Below the pieces are notes generated by a model. It saw only the letters and a program-made list of their open reading frames with translations, had not been told where the DNA came from and searched no databases. A stretch of 64,000 bases of DNA from Naematelia aurantialba. Taxonomy: Eukaryota > Basidiomycota > Tremellomycetes > Tremellales > Naemateliaceae. How positions within the stretch are numbered: position 1 is the first letter of the stretch; the number at the start of each line of letters is the position of its first letter. A program made the position numbers and the translations under genes. Of this stretch, positions 23,698 to 36,633 are shown piece by piece. The stretch is taken from the NCBI GenBank assembly GCA_021527695.1, contig JAKFAO010000001.1:1736001-1800000 (forward strand), given 5' to 3'.

Positions 23698-24067
23698 CCC
23701 CCGATTCGTTTAGGCAGGTGGAAATTTTGGACCATCAACTGACCACCAAGGCAAACCGCGAGGAAAGATCATGCCAAGCTTTACCTGTGCGGCCGAATCT
23801 GCTGGGTGAAATCCTAGATGATTGGCTCTGAATAGCCCGGAACGATGCGGACACTGAGATGGACGCCGCAAGAGCAAGACAATGGCTCCACCTGAGCTGT
23901 GGGTGGCTGCAGGTGGAGAAATTTTTGGCACGCCCCGCTAATGCGCAACCCACCACGGCATTGAAAAGCAGCACCTCGAGGGGTTTCTCCAGCTCCATTT
24001 CTCTGTCTCACTTTCCGTAGCGACTTGAGAGACAATCCGACCAGAAACCACATCAGCAGTTCCCACC

Positions 24068-27000
24068 ATGTCCGACCAGACGCCGGAGCCCACCCTGCGA
24101 CCGAGCTTTTCGCGCAACGACACCGACGCCGTCCCGCACGAGCACAAGGATGCGAAGACCGTCGCGAGCGACCCGGAACAGCCGGCGCACCTGTACGATG
24201 AGGAGAAGCCTCTGACCCCAGAGGAAGAGAAGTCGCGCGGTGTGATGAAGATTGAGGCCTTGTGTGAGTCTAGTCACGATGGTCTATCCCCGCTAGTCAT
24301 CATGGCATGCTGACAGGAAAAGACCTCGTGTTTGGAAGAGGCTGGAAGCTGTGGAGTCTGTGGGCCTCGATCGGTGTCATCTCGTTCGTCTACGCCCTGA
24401 GCGAGAGCACGACGTACTACTGTTAGTGCCCTCTTTCTGACGACCATCTTGGCGTAGCCGGCTGATCCGGATTCAGATTTGGCATTTGCCACGTCTTCCT
24501 ACGGCGAACACACGATCCTCGGCACAATCTCCACCATCACCGCCATCATGGGCGGCGTCGCTCAGCCGTTCATCGCCAAAGTGAGCTTCTCCGACTCGGA
24601 TCAAGATAGCTTCGGAATGAGCTGATTTGGCGCAGTTTTCCGATCTGGTCAGCAGGCCATGGGCTCTGGCATTGTCAGTGCTGTTCTACGCTGTCGGATA
24701 CGCCATCGTTGCTGGCTCCAGCGACGTGACTGCCGTTGCTGCTGGTATGTAATCTAACCACGATGGATTGCCTTGCCCCTGACCAGGCACAGGCGAGGTC
24801 ATCTACACTATCGGCAACACAGGTATCAACCTGCGTGAGTCGCTGTCCTGTTCGAAGAAAAATCAAACCATCGACTCTCGTCTGGCTCACACTGGCTAAT
24901 TGGCGTCAGTGACTGGTCTCCTCATCGCGGACATCACCAGCCTGCAGTGGCGTGGCACGGTCCAGGGTCTCTTTTCGTTGCCGTTTGTCATCACCGCTTT
25001 TGTTGCCGGCGACATCGCAGACGGTATCGGCGCATACACCGGCAACGGCTGGCGATGGGGTGTAAGCTTCTTCCTCCTTCTTTCTAGCTCCTGTACCCCG
25101 TCACGCCTACCCTGCGCCTCGGAGCTTCTTGAAGATGCGATCTGGCCGATGCTGACGGTTGGATAGTACGGCATGTTCTGCATCACCGTGCCCGTGTGTC
25201 TCGGTCCCACTATCCTTGTCTTGTTCTGGGGTGACTGGCGCGCCAAGAAGCTCGGTGGTACGTTTCCATACTTTCTCGCATCCCGTAACCGTGTTGGATG
25301 CTGATCTGGGGTTTTCAGCACTCTCGCTTGCGTCGAGCTCGTATGCCCGTCGACAAGCACTGGCAGGCCGTGAAGTCGTGCACCGCACGTTTTTGCAGAA
25401 CATCATCCACTATGGCCGTCAGATCAATGCTATTGGCCTGCTGCTCCTTGGTTTCGCGTTTGCCTGCTTGCTCGCACCTGCTACGCTCTCCAGTACCGCG
25501 ACTAACGGATACAAGAACCGTGAGCTGTTCTCCTGCGACTCTCCCCAGACACGTTGTCTCCTCCGCTCTTCTTCAGGCGTCGAGCCTATTCGCATGCCTA
25601 TATGTGCTGCGTGTTCTGACGGGCGTTCTGGCTGACACGAGCCGCAGCCTCGCTGATCGCCATGTACACTGTCGGCGGGATCTTGTTCATCGTCTTCTGC
25701 ATGTGGGAATGGAAATTCTCTTCGCACCCCATCATGCGCAAGCGCGTCCTCAACCGGACCTTTGTACGTCCTCGTTCCTTGGCCATCTTGAGGGCTCTCG
25801 TTGGAGCGATAAATCTTGCTGACAGCAACGTTGGCAGTTGTGCTGCGTGGTCATCGACTTCATGTACTACCTGTCCGGATATCTGTCGTTGACCTACTAC
25901 TCGTCCTGGGTTTACATTATCAAGCCTCAGTGGTCGGTACGTGCGCCTCTGGTTTTCGCTCTCACTGGGCCGATCCAAGTCCCGTGGGAGTGAGCATGTG
26001 ACTGTTGCTGATCTATGTGCTCAGGCTCAAAACTACACCTACTTCAACAACATGTAAGCCCACCTCACGACTTACGGGCGTGGTCTCGTCTGACATCTCG
26101 TAGCTTGACGGTCGGCCTCTGCGTCTTTGGTGTCCTCGCCGGCGTCATCATGCGATACACTCACCGCTACAAGATCATGCAGCTGTGCGGTCTGGGCATC
26201 CGCATCATGTAAGTCGTTGCCTCTACACGCCCGGCGACGGAAAATGCTCACTCGGTGTAGCGGCTCGGGCCTCAACTTTGCTGCTGTCAACGGCAACGAC
26301 AGGTAGGTGTCTCTTCTTTCTTTCCTTCCTTCCTTCCTGCCTTCCTTTCTTTCTCCCCTCCTTCCCTATCTGTTACTATCTTAGCTCGACAGACCCCAAT
26401 TGAAGTGCATACGAGACTGACGACACAGTGACGCGATGCTCGTGATGGGTCAGATTCTTTGCTCCCTCGGCGGCGGCTTCTCCGTCATAGCCTCCCAAGT
26501 CGCATCGCAAGGCTCGGTCCCTCACCAGGACCTGGCTATTGCGATCGCCATCCTCGCGCTCTGGACTTCCATTGGCGGTTCCATTGGGTCTGCCATCTCC
26601 GCATCCGTCTGGAACAGGACCGTTAGTCCCCTGTCCTGTGGATGACCATCTTCACATGGTCTGTATCGCCAACGGTCGCTGATGTGCCCTTGTGTAGGTC
26701 CCGGCCAATCTGGCAAAGTACCTCGGAGACACGTACAACTCGACCGAGCTCGCCGCCATGTTTGGCGATATCACTATTGCTGCCGCTGCTGAGCCGCACG
26801 ATCTCGTCATCAAGGGTGGGTCCATTGGTCTCTAGCCTCTAGTCTCTAGTCTTCGCCACTGGACTCTGTCCCTTCCGTTTTGCCTGTTTGTCCTGTCGCC
26901 AGGAACCAGGGTCCTTCCGCCACAGCTGCTATGAACGTCGATTGCGTCCATAAAGCTGACCCTCCTCAGCGTACAACGAGGCCGTGTGGCCGCTCTGGCT

Positions 27001-27202
27001 CGCCAGCCTCATCACCTGCTTCATCCCCCTCATCGCCGGTCTGCTCACGACCAACTACTACCTCGGCAGCACCCACAACGCGATCGAGTCCGTCGAGATC
27101 AAGATGCTACCAGAGGATGAGACGCGCGAGGAGGTCTTGAGAGAGAAGGTGCATGCGGCCGAGGAGCGCGCCAAGCAGGAGCTCGGGGTCGCCACGTATT
27201 AA
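24068..27202 (+). CDS. siderophore-iron transporter (SIT/ARN family MFS)
   Basis: Plasma-membrane or vesicular proton symporter that imports ferric siderophores. After a ~65-residue charged cytosolic head, about fifteen short introns separate exons that rebuild a 14-span MFS protein. Landmarks: ISFVYALSESTTYY (TM1), ITAIMGGVAQPFIAKFSD, EVIYTIGNTGINLLTGLLIADITS, RGTVQGLFSLPFVI, YYLSGYLSLTYYSSWVYI, VFGVLAGVIMRYTHRYKIMQ and LWTSIGGSIGSAISASVWNRT, all typical of Sit1/MirB proteins. The C-terminal tail is acidic and helical. The exact siderophore cannot be read. The upstream region carries an ATCWGATAA element, consistent with repression by iron. One intron (about 26306-26430) holds a TTCC-rich run. 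Confidence 0.88.
26306..26374 (+). repeat. intronic TTCC-rich run in the siderophore transporter gene
   Basis: Imperfect CTTT/CCTT tetranucleotide run on the sense strand, within an intron near the 3' third of the gene. Confidence 0.8.
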
Positions 27203-27574
27203 GCGACCATCTGCCAGCAGCCCACATCATACAGTGTCATAGCCCACGTTTACGCAGTTTACAAACAGCTATAGAACGCTGCCCGGCAGCCCAAAAGACC
27301 ACGAAGTTTGGGCGAGACATGGACATTCTTCAAGAGTGAGCCGGGTCAGAGGATAGGATGCATATAATGGTCTGTCTACAGACAGTGCTAGGTGGCACAG
27401 ATTCACTCTGTGGCGAACTTTCATGCGCTGATCTGGCGTCCAACACGGGAGACTACATGTACACTATCACATTTTACCAGACACTACAAGTCTTCACTCC
27501 TTGTCCCCCTGTCGGCGTTTCACAGTGCTCTCTTACGCTGACGACTCGTCACTTGATGCACCTAGCGCCTGAAC

Positions 27575-29304
27575 TTAGTAGCCCGAGATGTCGGGGGTGT
27601 TGAGCCATCCACGCAGGTCCAAGGCCTCTGCGCGGCTCTTGGAGTCGGGGTTGAAGAATGGCTTCTCCGCGAGAGACGAAACTCGTGTGCCCTGTAATTC
27701 ATCAGCCCCAGTACAAGCTAGTGTGTGAAATGGGCTGTGTGCAAGATGGCATAGGATAGGTGGCACGCGGGAAGAGGCAACAGAGGGAACTTACGTGTCG
27801 CTCCCCCTCGTAGTCGTACGAGACCGTATGGATGGTCGAGCGGTTGTCCCAGATGGCCGAAGTCCCTGGGGTCCAATGCCATCGCACCTGAATGTCGGTG
27901 CTGCGCTCGTACACACCATATAGGTACTCGAGCAGTGTGTCCGACTCGGCCTTGTCGAGGCCCTCGATACCAACCGTCATGGCGCGGTTGACTATACCGA
28001 CGTCAGACTCGTCCGATTTATTCAGTTGAAGGAGACCGCCGCTCTGATGATGCAAGAGCTCATACGAGCAGTTGAGAGTAAAGAGACTACTCACTCCATA
28101 GGATCTTCCACCCAGTGACAGGGTGGGTACGGATGAGCGGGTGGACGATGGTCACGTATTTCGATTCACCATCGGGGCTGTTCTGGTCCTTGTACTTGTG
28201 CGCGGAGCGGTAGATGCCGCTGCGATACCATTAGAGTCATGTGACCCCAGAAAGGAATAACAATTAGGAAGGGCGAGCTGGGACTCACTTGAGACCATCC
28301 AGGAGCTGCTTGAACTTGGGCGACAACTTGTCGTATGCCGCGGCTCCCGATGCCCAAAGCGTATCTTTCAAAATCAGTCCGAGGCGGACATCAAGTCTCC
28401 GGAGCACTCACCACCTCCGACCTCTGGAACAGTGTCCTGGTGCAGGTGAGTGTAGCCGGGTGGATAGTCTGCACTCGTCAGGATCGGCTCGACAAATTCA
28501 ATTCGGAAAGGAGCACGACTGACGCTCATGCACGAGATCAGTGTGCCAGCCGAACTGGCCCCCGCCATAGGGCACTCTGAAGCTGCGGCCCACGGCGAAT
28601 TTGTCTTTCCTGCCCTTTTCCCAGATGAGGCTGACTCCGCCGCCAAGACCAGGGACCTGTGGAGCCTGGGGATGACGCTCGATCTCGCCGTCGCCCAAGT
28701 ACAGGCCGAGTTCCTGCTGCTTCTGCGGAGACAGGTCCTGGTCCCGGAAGACTGCTCGTGGGTCAGCCTAGAACGTAAAATAATCTCCAAGGCTACAAGT
28801 CTGAGAGATGTGAAGGCTGTACGTACAGACGACAGAGCGCTCAGCAACGAGCAGGGCAAGCTCGTCCTTCTGCTGATCCGTCAGATCCTTGAGTTGAAGA
28901 CCAATAATCTCAGTCTAGACGCCGTGTCAGCCGATACCTCGGATCCAAGTCAGGTCTCTGGAGAGGGACACGAGGCTAAAACGCACGCCAATATGGGTGC
29001 CGAGGTTGCGAACTTCCTTGGCAGCTCCAAAGAGGGCCTTCTTCTCTGGGTCGGCGCGCAAGCCCGGATCCTTGTACTCTCGCAGGTCCTTTCGGATCTG
29101 GGCGACTTCCTGGACGAACTCTGGCTTGGGCGGGAAGTACGGGTAGCCATTTGACAGGTCGATCCCGGCCTTTTGGTATCGCCGCAGCGTGTTGTCAGGG
29201 GGCAGCGTCAGGTCGACCTTGATGTTGGCCAGCTTGGCCTTGAGTGCCGCAATGTCAGGCTCATTCTGGGCTTGCGCCGGAGTGTCAATCGCGATGGGTG
29301 CCAT
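27575..29304 (-). CDS. TauD/TfdA-family Fe(II)/2-oxoglutarate dioxygenase, sulfonate dioxygenase (JLP1-like)
   Basis: JLP1/TauD enzymes hydroxylate the carbon next to the sulfonate group, releasing sulfite and an aldehyde; they supply sulfur when sulfate is scarce. Seen here: an N-terminal segment ending GIDLSNGYPYFPPKPEFV typical of fungal members, VVFFRDQDLSPQKQQELG, the proximal iron ligands in QFGWHTDL (His-x-Asp), the distal half SAIWDNRSTIHTVSYDY (His and the conserved Arg region), and FEDLDLRGW-like LDLRGWLN at the end. About seven introns interrupt the frame. Start ATG 29304, stop TAA 27575-27577. It is divergent from a DAL5-family permease. Confidence 0.88.
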
Positions 29305-30029
29305 TGTAGTCTACGATGGATGGAACGCGTATGATACGGATGCCATCCAATCGAGCTGCTTCTATAGTCTGCTTGGAGAGCATATAGCTGCCCAATCACG
29401 GGATCGAAGTTTGCGCATGTAGCCGACCGCTTGGTCATCCCAAGCACCGAACATGACGTGCTGCTCGTACTAAGTGGTCGCTGACTATGCCATCTAGGGT
29501 CATTGCAAGCCGTCGCCCCGGACAGCATAGCGGTTGCCCCGGATTGCAGTACGCTGCTTTGGTACCTGGGATTCACGGAGACATAACGGAGACATGTTTT
29601 GAAACCGATCACGACTTGGCGGTGGAGGATTGCGACAAACGGCACACGGACTTGGCCGTCATGGCGTGCTCCTGGCACAATCTTTAGCATTTCCCTCACC
29701 ATCGCTGTCGATTCATCACGCACATATATACATCTCACCACACCATACAATTGGGCCTGCGAGAATGACGCACAATGTGCGTATAGATAAGCGTCGGTGC
29801 AATTGGCGTATCCCATATCCCATTGTCGACTGTGTCGTTTTATCCGAGCTGAAAACTGTCCAATCCTGATGATGCCATTCTTCGAGCGTGTGTAATTGGC
29901 TTGGCAGAAAACGAAACGAGTGGACGAGATGTGTTCTTATGAGACGGCTACTGAACCCGAGTCGTGCTGATAAGAAGATCCACAAGTCTGACCGACGATC
30001 ACTCTCCCCCAAGAGGAACAAAGTCCGAC
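29305..30029. promoter_or_regulatory. shared divergent promoter, dioxygenase / permease, with two GATAAG motifs
   Basis: About 725 bp between the two start codons. GATAAG occurs at 29786-29791 and 29969-29974, both in the same orientation. That hexamer is the core of fungal GATA-factor sites, but it is short and could occur by chance. No gene is seen here. Confidence 0.4.
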
Positions 30030-32386
30030 ATGGCTACCAATAGTGAATACCCTTACCCCGGTCGCGTTGAAGCTGGCTCTGTGAGCGAGTCGAAAGAGGA
30101 TGTTTTCTCCGTCACAAGTTCGACATGGAAAGGACGAGTCTGGGACACGTTTGATCTCCCGTCTGACCAGCGCAAGCTGCTGTTCAAAGTCGATGCCGTG
30201 ATCCTCACTTTTGCTTCTGTGAGAGCTCTTCTATGACCCATCGATGATTTGCTAAGTGTTTAGCTCGGATACTTTCTCAAAAATCTCGACCAGAGCAATG
30301 TCAACAATGCTGTAAGCTACTTGTCTGACTTGAAAGGAGTCGCCACTGACTGGCGCAGTTCTTGAGTGGCATGAAGGAGGAACTGGGTATGACTTCGAAC
30401 CAGCTCGTCACTGCAGTCTCGATCTGGACCGTCGGCTACGTCGTCGGTCAGATTCCGTCCAATTTGCTCCTCACACGGATCTCGCCTCGATGGGTTATCC
30501 CCTCTGTCAGTTCCAGCTGCTCATCTTGTCGCCGAGCCACTTGCTAACACGTCCTTGTAGCTTGAACTCGGGTGGGGAATCGCCACTCTCGGATCGTACG
30601 CCGTCAAGTCGTACAAAGCACTTTACGCCCTGCGTTTCCTCGTGGGCCTCTTTGAGTGAGTGGTGGCGAATGTACAGGCATCGAGCGCTGAGGCTGATGA
30701 TCCTCGTTAAGGTCAGGGTTCTATCCGGGTATCCACTACATGCTTGGGTCATGGTACACCCCGCGGGAGCTTGGGAAGCGCGCCATGATCTTTTGGGTTG
30801 CTGGCAGCTTGGGCACCATGTTCAGTGGCTTCCTGCAGGCAGCGGCGTATGATAACCTGGAGGGCGTTCACGGCCTGGCTGGCTGGCGGTGCGTTTGAAT
30901 TCACTGCCGCTGACGGGCAACACACTGATATCTGACGATATAGATGGTTGTTCATCATCGATGCGGTGATCACACTTCCAATCGCCATCATGGGTTTCAC
31001 CTTCTTCCCTGGCTCGCCGCTCGACCACAACAAGACCTGGTGGCTGACGCAAGAGGCAAGTGGACTTTCTTGCTTCCTTCCCTCCTTCCTTCCTTCCTTC
31101 CCTCCTTCCTTCCTTCCTTCCCTCCTTCCTTCCTTCTTCTAGCCCTTCTCCGATGTCCCTAGCTACACGATCATATGAGAACAGCGCTTACTTGGAGCAG
31201 GAGCACGACCTGGCCCGAACCCGCATCAGCAGAGTGGGGCGTAAAGGCAAAACCCCCTGGTCTTGGTCCAAAGTCCGCACCTTGTTCTCAAGCTGGCACA
31301 CGTACATGCTTCGTCAGTCACCCTTCTCGATCCTGCATGGACGTAGGCGCTGACGGCTGTGGATAGCTCCTATCTACATCTTATGGAACAACGGTGCCCC
31401 TCAGTCAGCCATGGGGTACTGGCTAAAGAGCTTCAACGCCAAACCTGCGCCTGTCCCTGGAGTATCTTACACCGTCAGCCAGATCAACACCCGTGAGTGT
31501 CTAGCCTCCTGTTCCTCGTGTGATGTGGTGTGCCCATTCCGGCAACCCTCGCCGAAAATAGGCAGACAAAGGCAGCATGCTGATCAGCCTCGTCTCAGTG
31601 CCACTTCCCACGACGGCTATCTTCGTGGTCGCGGCGCTTTCTTGGGCGTGGCTCTCTGACGGGCCGTTCCGTGGTCGTCGCTGGCCGTTCATCTACATTG
31701 GCGCCGTCATCACGGTGAGTGCTCTGTAATTCAAAGTGAATACGGAAATCTGACTGCCCTGTAGTTGGTCTTTGGTGTCGTGCTGCGCCAGCTCCCAGTG
31801 TACCAAAGCATCAAGGGCCACTACGCGGTCTACTGGCTGTCGAACATCGGGTTTGGCGCGGGCCCGTTGATCCTCTCCTGGATCAACGAGATCTGCTCCG
31901 ACGACAGCGAGAAGCGCGCGATCCTCGTTGCCGCTGCTAACGACCTGGCATACGTCGTGCAGGCTGTCGTGAGTTCGCGCCGCCACTGCACACTGCACGT
32001 TTCTCTGCCTGCCTCGTGTTCCCCTTTGTCGCCGCTTGCAGCCGCTCCGAGTCCACGCTGACTCTGGTCGCAGGCACCAAACTTTGTGTGGAAGACCGTC
32101 GACTTCCCCAAAGCTACAAAAGGCTTCACATGGGTCATTGTCCTCCAGATCCTTCTCAGTAAGTACACCCTCCCGCCTCGTCCGGGGAGAGCCACAGACA
32201 CCCAACTGACGGCACACAGTGATACATACCACCGCCGTTCTGTATCTCCTACGACGTGACCGCAAAAATGGCCTGACCTCGAACGGCAGTCCGGTTGCAT
32301 CCAGCACCGAAGGGCCGTTCATCGATGGCGATGGTTCGGACACAGACGACAAGAACGCCGCGCTGTTTCAGGAGTCTCGGGTTTAG
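30030..32386 (+). CDS. DAL5-family MFS permease, possible sulfonate transporter (SOA1-like)
   Basis: Anion:cation symporter family protein with 12 predicted spans. The short acidic head is followed by [30 protein letters not shown], interrupted by introns, the signature start of DAL5/allantoate-type permeases. Then come [73 protein letters not shown] and, late, [11 protein letters not shown] and [23 protein letters not shown]. Family members carry allantoate, nicotinate, pantothenate, biotin, thiamine or sulfonates. Yeast Soa1 is the sulfonate carrier. The divergent dioxygenase is what suggests a sulfonate here; sequence alone does not settle it. Stop TAG 32384-32386. Confidence 0.82.
31068..31138 (+). 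repeat. (CCTT)n run inside an intron of the permease
   Basis: About 70 bp of CCTTCCTT with occasional CCCT variants, ending at the acceptor TTCTAG. It sits between the exon that ends in the TWWLTQE segment and the exon carrying [16 protein letters not shown]. Confidence 0.9.
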
Positions 32387-33116
32387 GTTATCCCCAAAGG
32401 TCTCTATAGATTCTTGACAAGCTATTCTTACAGCCAGGTTCCAAGGAGGAGGTGCGGTTTGCAGGCGGAACAGGTGGTCTGTTTCGGTCGTTCGGTCGTT
32501 TTGTGTCTCGGTTTCCCAATGTCGTTCCAAAAGTTGCACTTGGCAACCATTGTAGGCTGTCACCAGCAGGGATCTCGCAATGCATGACTGGCCGGCCAAT
32601 ACAAGGCTCGCCTCGCCTTATATCTGCAGTCCGTGAGCGATGTCCCACCGCATCTATATAGCACCGGTCGGACAATCGGCGCAGCCTCGAGTGCCAAAAA
32701 CAAAAACTTCAGCACCCAGGATTCGGAAGTGGTCCCCCACCTTCCTACTGACTAGGCGGTATCTTGCTTAGCTGCGCAGAGCAGACGGGATGCGGCGCTT
32801 TCAAGATCCTATGGCCGAAGGTGATACGGTGTTTTGAAAAATACGCATATAAAGTGAAAATCGGGAAAGGTCTGGGATAGCTTGTGCCACACCGCCACGT
32901 CGCTTCTGTTTGCGGCCTCGATAGAGCATTTTTTCTTTACCCAACTCACGTAGCCTTTTGATTTGCGAACAGCAAGACCCTTCCAAGGTTATACATCTGG
33001 AAGATAGGCTAAGTCGACCTCAAGAGATCCAAAACAAATGCATGGCATGATAATCCGGCGTAGCACTACAAGCCTCCTCACTTCGCTCTCTCGCGAGAAA
33101 CCGTCTCGGACCGGCT
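32387..33116. other. convergent intergenic region, no gene seen
   Basis: About 730 bp between two converging stop codons. Short frames on both strands lack family signal. No RNA gene is visible. Confidence 0.6.
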
Positions 33117-36100
33117 CTAAGCCCGGAACACTTTTGGCAGCAACCCGACGTTCTTCGCCGCGGCGTCGGTGCCGACCATTCCGAATCGCGAGCTGCAGTC
33201 CAACAAGATACGCAGCGCGTTTCTCGCTCTGACGCGCGATATGTCCGTTTGCGCACCGATCGCTGGTCGAGCAGTCGCCTGCGCTTGATCCTGTGGGCCA
33301 AAGGGGTAGGGGAAGTGTTTGTGCAGCAGCTCGTAGACGGACAAAGTCGCGGCAAATTGCGGCGACGATCGGATCACACTGCGTTGAAAGTGTTTGTCAG
33401 CGTATGTAGTCCTATTAAAATGTGCCTATTCGAGGGCAGTGTTTAGACTCACCGAGCAATACCACCCTTGTACAACGCTTTCAGACCTTCCTCCTGGGCG
33501 ATCTTCCTGAAACCGTCAAGAACACCTTTGTACACTGTCTCTCCCGCTCTCGCCTGCGACTGCAGCCGAGTCTTGACCACATCGGCTGGCGTCGTGCTGA
33601 GGAGGATAAGTTTACGGCATAGTGCGGGACACGGGATACATACAAATATGCTGCGGGCATGCCAGCAATACCGGCTGCGAGGAGCAACTCTCCAAAGCTG
33701 AGCACCTTCCCTCGTCGGCCCTCATTGAAGATATCCTTTTTCAAATGCGCATATCTGGCGCAGGTCAGCATCACCCACTTATCGTACGACAGATACTCAC
33801 GCCGTGAAGTATATCATAGACTGGCAGGATCAGCATCCAAACATTGTTACGTCGAAGCAACTCACAAATGGAACATCACGAAACAGGCAAGCAGTAACGC
33901 CTTTATATAAGCCCACCAGGCCCAATTGCCGGATGATATGCACAGCACCCCGCGGCACCGCATGACCTCCCTCTGCACGGGTGATTTCTCCCGCCTAATC
34001 GATCAATAAAACACAATCATATATCGTCGGTCTGAACTCACCATCTGTAATCTGATCTTTGTGATCTCCAGTGGGTTTGTCACGATCTGATAGCCATCAG
34101 CATCAGGCTCAACCCTTCCCAGCGCAGGCTCTCTTCGCATTCGTCCTCTCTGCAGCATGATCGCGCAGTGACTCACTACCTGACATCCTCCTGCTGCACC
34201 TCCGGCCAGAAGCTCATATTCAAGTCCTATTCGTCCAGTCTCTGGGTCGGTCGCCTTTTTCCGCACAAGGTCGTTGATAGTGAGCTTGATCGCCTTTTCC
34301 GGGGCAACGCCAACGAGTTGCGGCATGACACCCCGGTAAAAGGCACGAACACCACCCTCATTGGCGTAGACTTTGCGGATGCAATCGGCGGCGTTGCGAT
34401 AAAGTACCTCGCCAACAACGGTAGAACGTTGATTTTGCAATCTGACTGTCAGCGACGAGATTCGGAAGGAAAAACACCAGGCGATACAAGCCGATGTCCA
34501 GTCATTCCAGACATCGGTAACGGATGAAGACATACCGAGTTTTGACTAGATCAATCGGATATACCACGTATGCACCAATACCTCCTGCGATACCGCCCTG
34601 GACGAAGTTGTATGTCGAGATTGCGAATTCCTGTAAGAACGAGCCTGTCGTCGTCTTCTCTGCAAGCACGGGCAGTTGCGGAGGTTGCCACTGAGACTGC
34701 GTCAGTACTCTAGCCATGACGGTCGACTTGTCAAAAACACCTTTGCGTCGAGAAGTGCCTGAAAATCGGCAAGCGCAAGACGCGTCGAGGAGCCTATACC
34801 GCCACGAGAAGCAAAGTGCCATATGATGTTCGCCTATCTCGCGTCAGCCTGTGGTGATCATGCCGAACAAAATGGTTCACCTCCATTGGCGTGAACATGC
34901 CATACCGCATACTGTTTGCTGCTTCGTTGAGAAAATCGCTGATGTCGATACGTCCGTCCTTCGATTTGCGTACAGCCCGTCGAATCAGAGTCTCGACTGC
35001 GTCCATCTCTTTTGGCCGATAGCATCAGCATTGTACCCCAGAAGTAGTCAGACCAGCAGGCTTACCCCGAATGACTGCAGTCGTAAGCTTCTTTCAACGG
35101 CCCAGGCATCCAGTAGCTTACTATTATGGAATGCGATGACCTCGCTGTACGAAATCTTCCGACCAGGGTTCATAGTACACAAAGTCGGTAATCTCTCGAG
35201 AACCGAGTCTGACAGTTTGTGTCCGGCAATCTCCTATCAAGCACCATCAGCGCGTGTGAATAAAGATACGATGCACAGCGACGCACAACGATAATCCGCT
35301 GGAACTCGTCCGGATTGATGTAACCATCTCCATCCTTGTCGAACCAGTGGAATGCCTGCCGTAACCGTTCACCCTGGTATCCTTTGATAAGCTGCGTGAA
35401 CTCATGATCTACATCATCAGCACGATTCATGATCTCAGCTCCAGCAGCTCACACCCGAGGACATGCCGGCCGCCCCGTTTGCCCAGGTACAGCTTCATCC
35501 AATCACAGTCAAAATCAAAAGCTGTTTTCATCAGCTGTCTTCCATAGTTGTTCAAGGACCCCAAGACGCACGGATACCTGACGCCGCTGTGTTGGCGGAT
35601 AAGACGGCTTTGAACTCGTCAAAGTCAATCGAGCCTGACGCATCGCTACGCGTATCAGCGTCCGTAGTGGACACCTTCAGACAGCTAGCTCACACGTCGA
35701 AGACCTGAAATGCAAGCTGGTAGTCGGCATCGGGCTGTAATGGTCAGCTTGAGGTAAGAACGCATGGTCGAGTCGACGAACTCGTTTCAGTACTATTGGG
35801 AAAAGCTTGGTCAGCCTTCGTGTAGCTATGCCAGAAGACAGAAAACGCACAGGTTTCGAAAACCACAAAGTCCTCGAAGCCGATCAGACCTCGTCGTGCA
35901 GAGTCTGCAACTCGGAACACTAGCTCAAGTCAGCCTTATCTGCGCGGGCGCCGAACCCGAGCGCTTTTTTCCAGATACTCACAGACAGAGTACTGCTCTC
36001 TTCTGATCTTACTGAAGCCCTCCTCGGTCGGCGCTATCGCATCTATGAATTGTCCCGGGGACAAATACCTGTGATGCGATTAGCATTGTGTCTTCACGGC

Positions 36101-36352
36101 ACATCTGCCACTGTTCAACCTCGGATCCCGTACTCCCACCGACTTTCACTGCTCTTTCACGCCTTCTCACCCGAGCCCTGCTTGCACAGCATGAATCGCG
36201 ACTCACTTTTTCCCGTCGACATCCTCTTTTGCGAACCTCTCAAACGTCCTCCTCCATCTTGCCAGCTCATTCTCCGCCGGCTTGGCCAAGTCCGTGACGG
36301 CCGAGGTGATGCGCGTGGCCAGCGGCCGTTGGTCTGAGCTTGCCTCGGACAT
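33117..36352 (-). CDS. AGC1: mitochondrial aspartate/glutamate carrier with EF-hands (AGC1/aralar type)
   Basis: Inner-membrane exchanger of the malate-aspartate shuttle. It has an N-terminal EF-hand region and a C-terminal SLC25 carrier. Exons from the 5' end give [20 protein letters not shown], a [16 protein letters not shown]-hand, [15 protein letters not shown] and [20 protein letters not shown]. They are followed by the carrier repeats [59 protein letters not shown], and FSAIYF...[14 protein letters not shown] (joined). The tail adds about 60 residues ending KVFRA. Order and motifs match aralar/citrin rather than SCaMC carriers. ATG 36352 is the first start that leaves a plausible head; the frame is open slightly further without an ATG. 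Stop TAG 33117-33119. Confidence 0.9.
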
Positions 36353-36633
36353 TCTCCCTGACTGCGTCGCGTCGGTCGCCGGCTTAGGAGACGAGTTGAG
36401 CAAGCTGCGAGGATCCTCTGCGCCTACTATAGAGAGCAAAGGTGGGTGATTGAGTGAGGAGTGCTTGTCCTGTTCTACCCAGACAAAAACCCTCGATTAG
36501 GGCTACCGCGACTCGGACCGATGCCTTGTTTCTTCCAGGCTTTTTTGGGTGAGTAAAACCTCGGCTGATCAAGGGTTTTACCGGCTATCTCCCGATGATT
36601 TTTACCCACATTAATACCACGTCAGGACTGCCC

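Noticed and set aside
24000..32400. a secondary-metabolite (siderophore) biosynthetic cluster
   Set aside because: Only a transporter, a dioxygenase and a second permease are present; no NRPS, ornithine monooxygenase or acyltransferase is seen.
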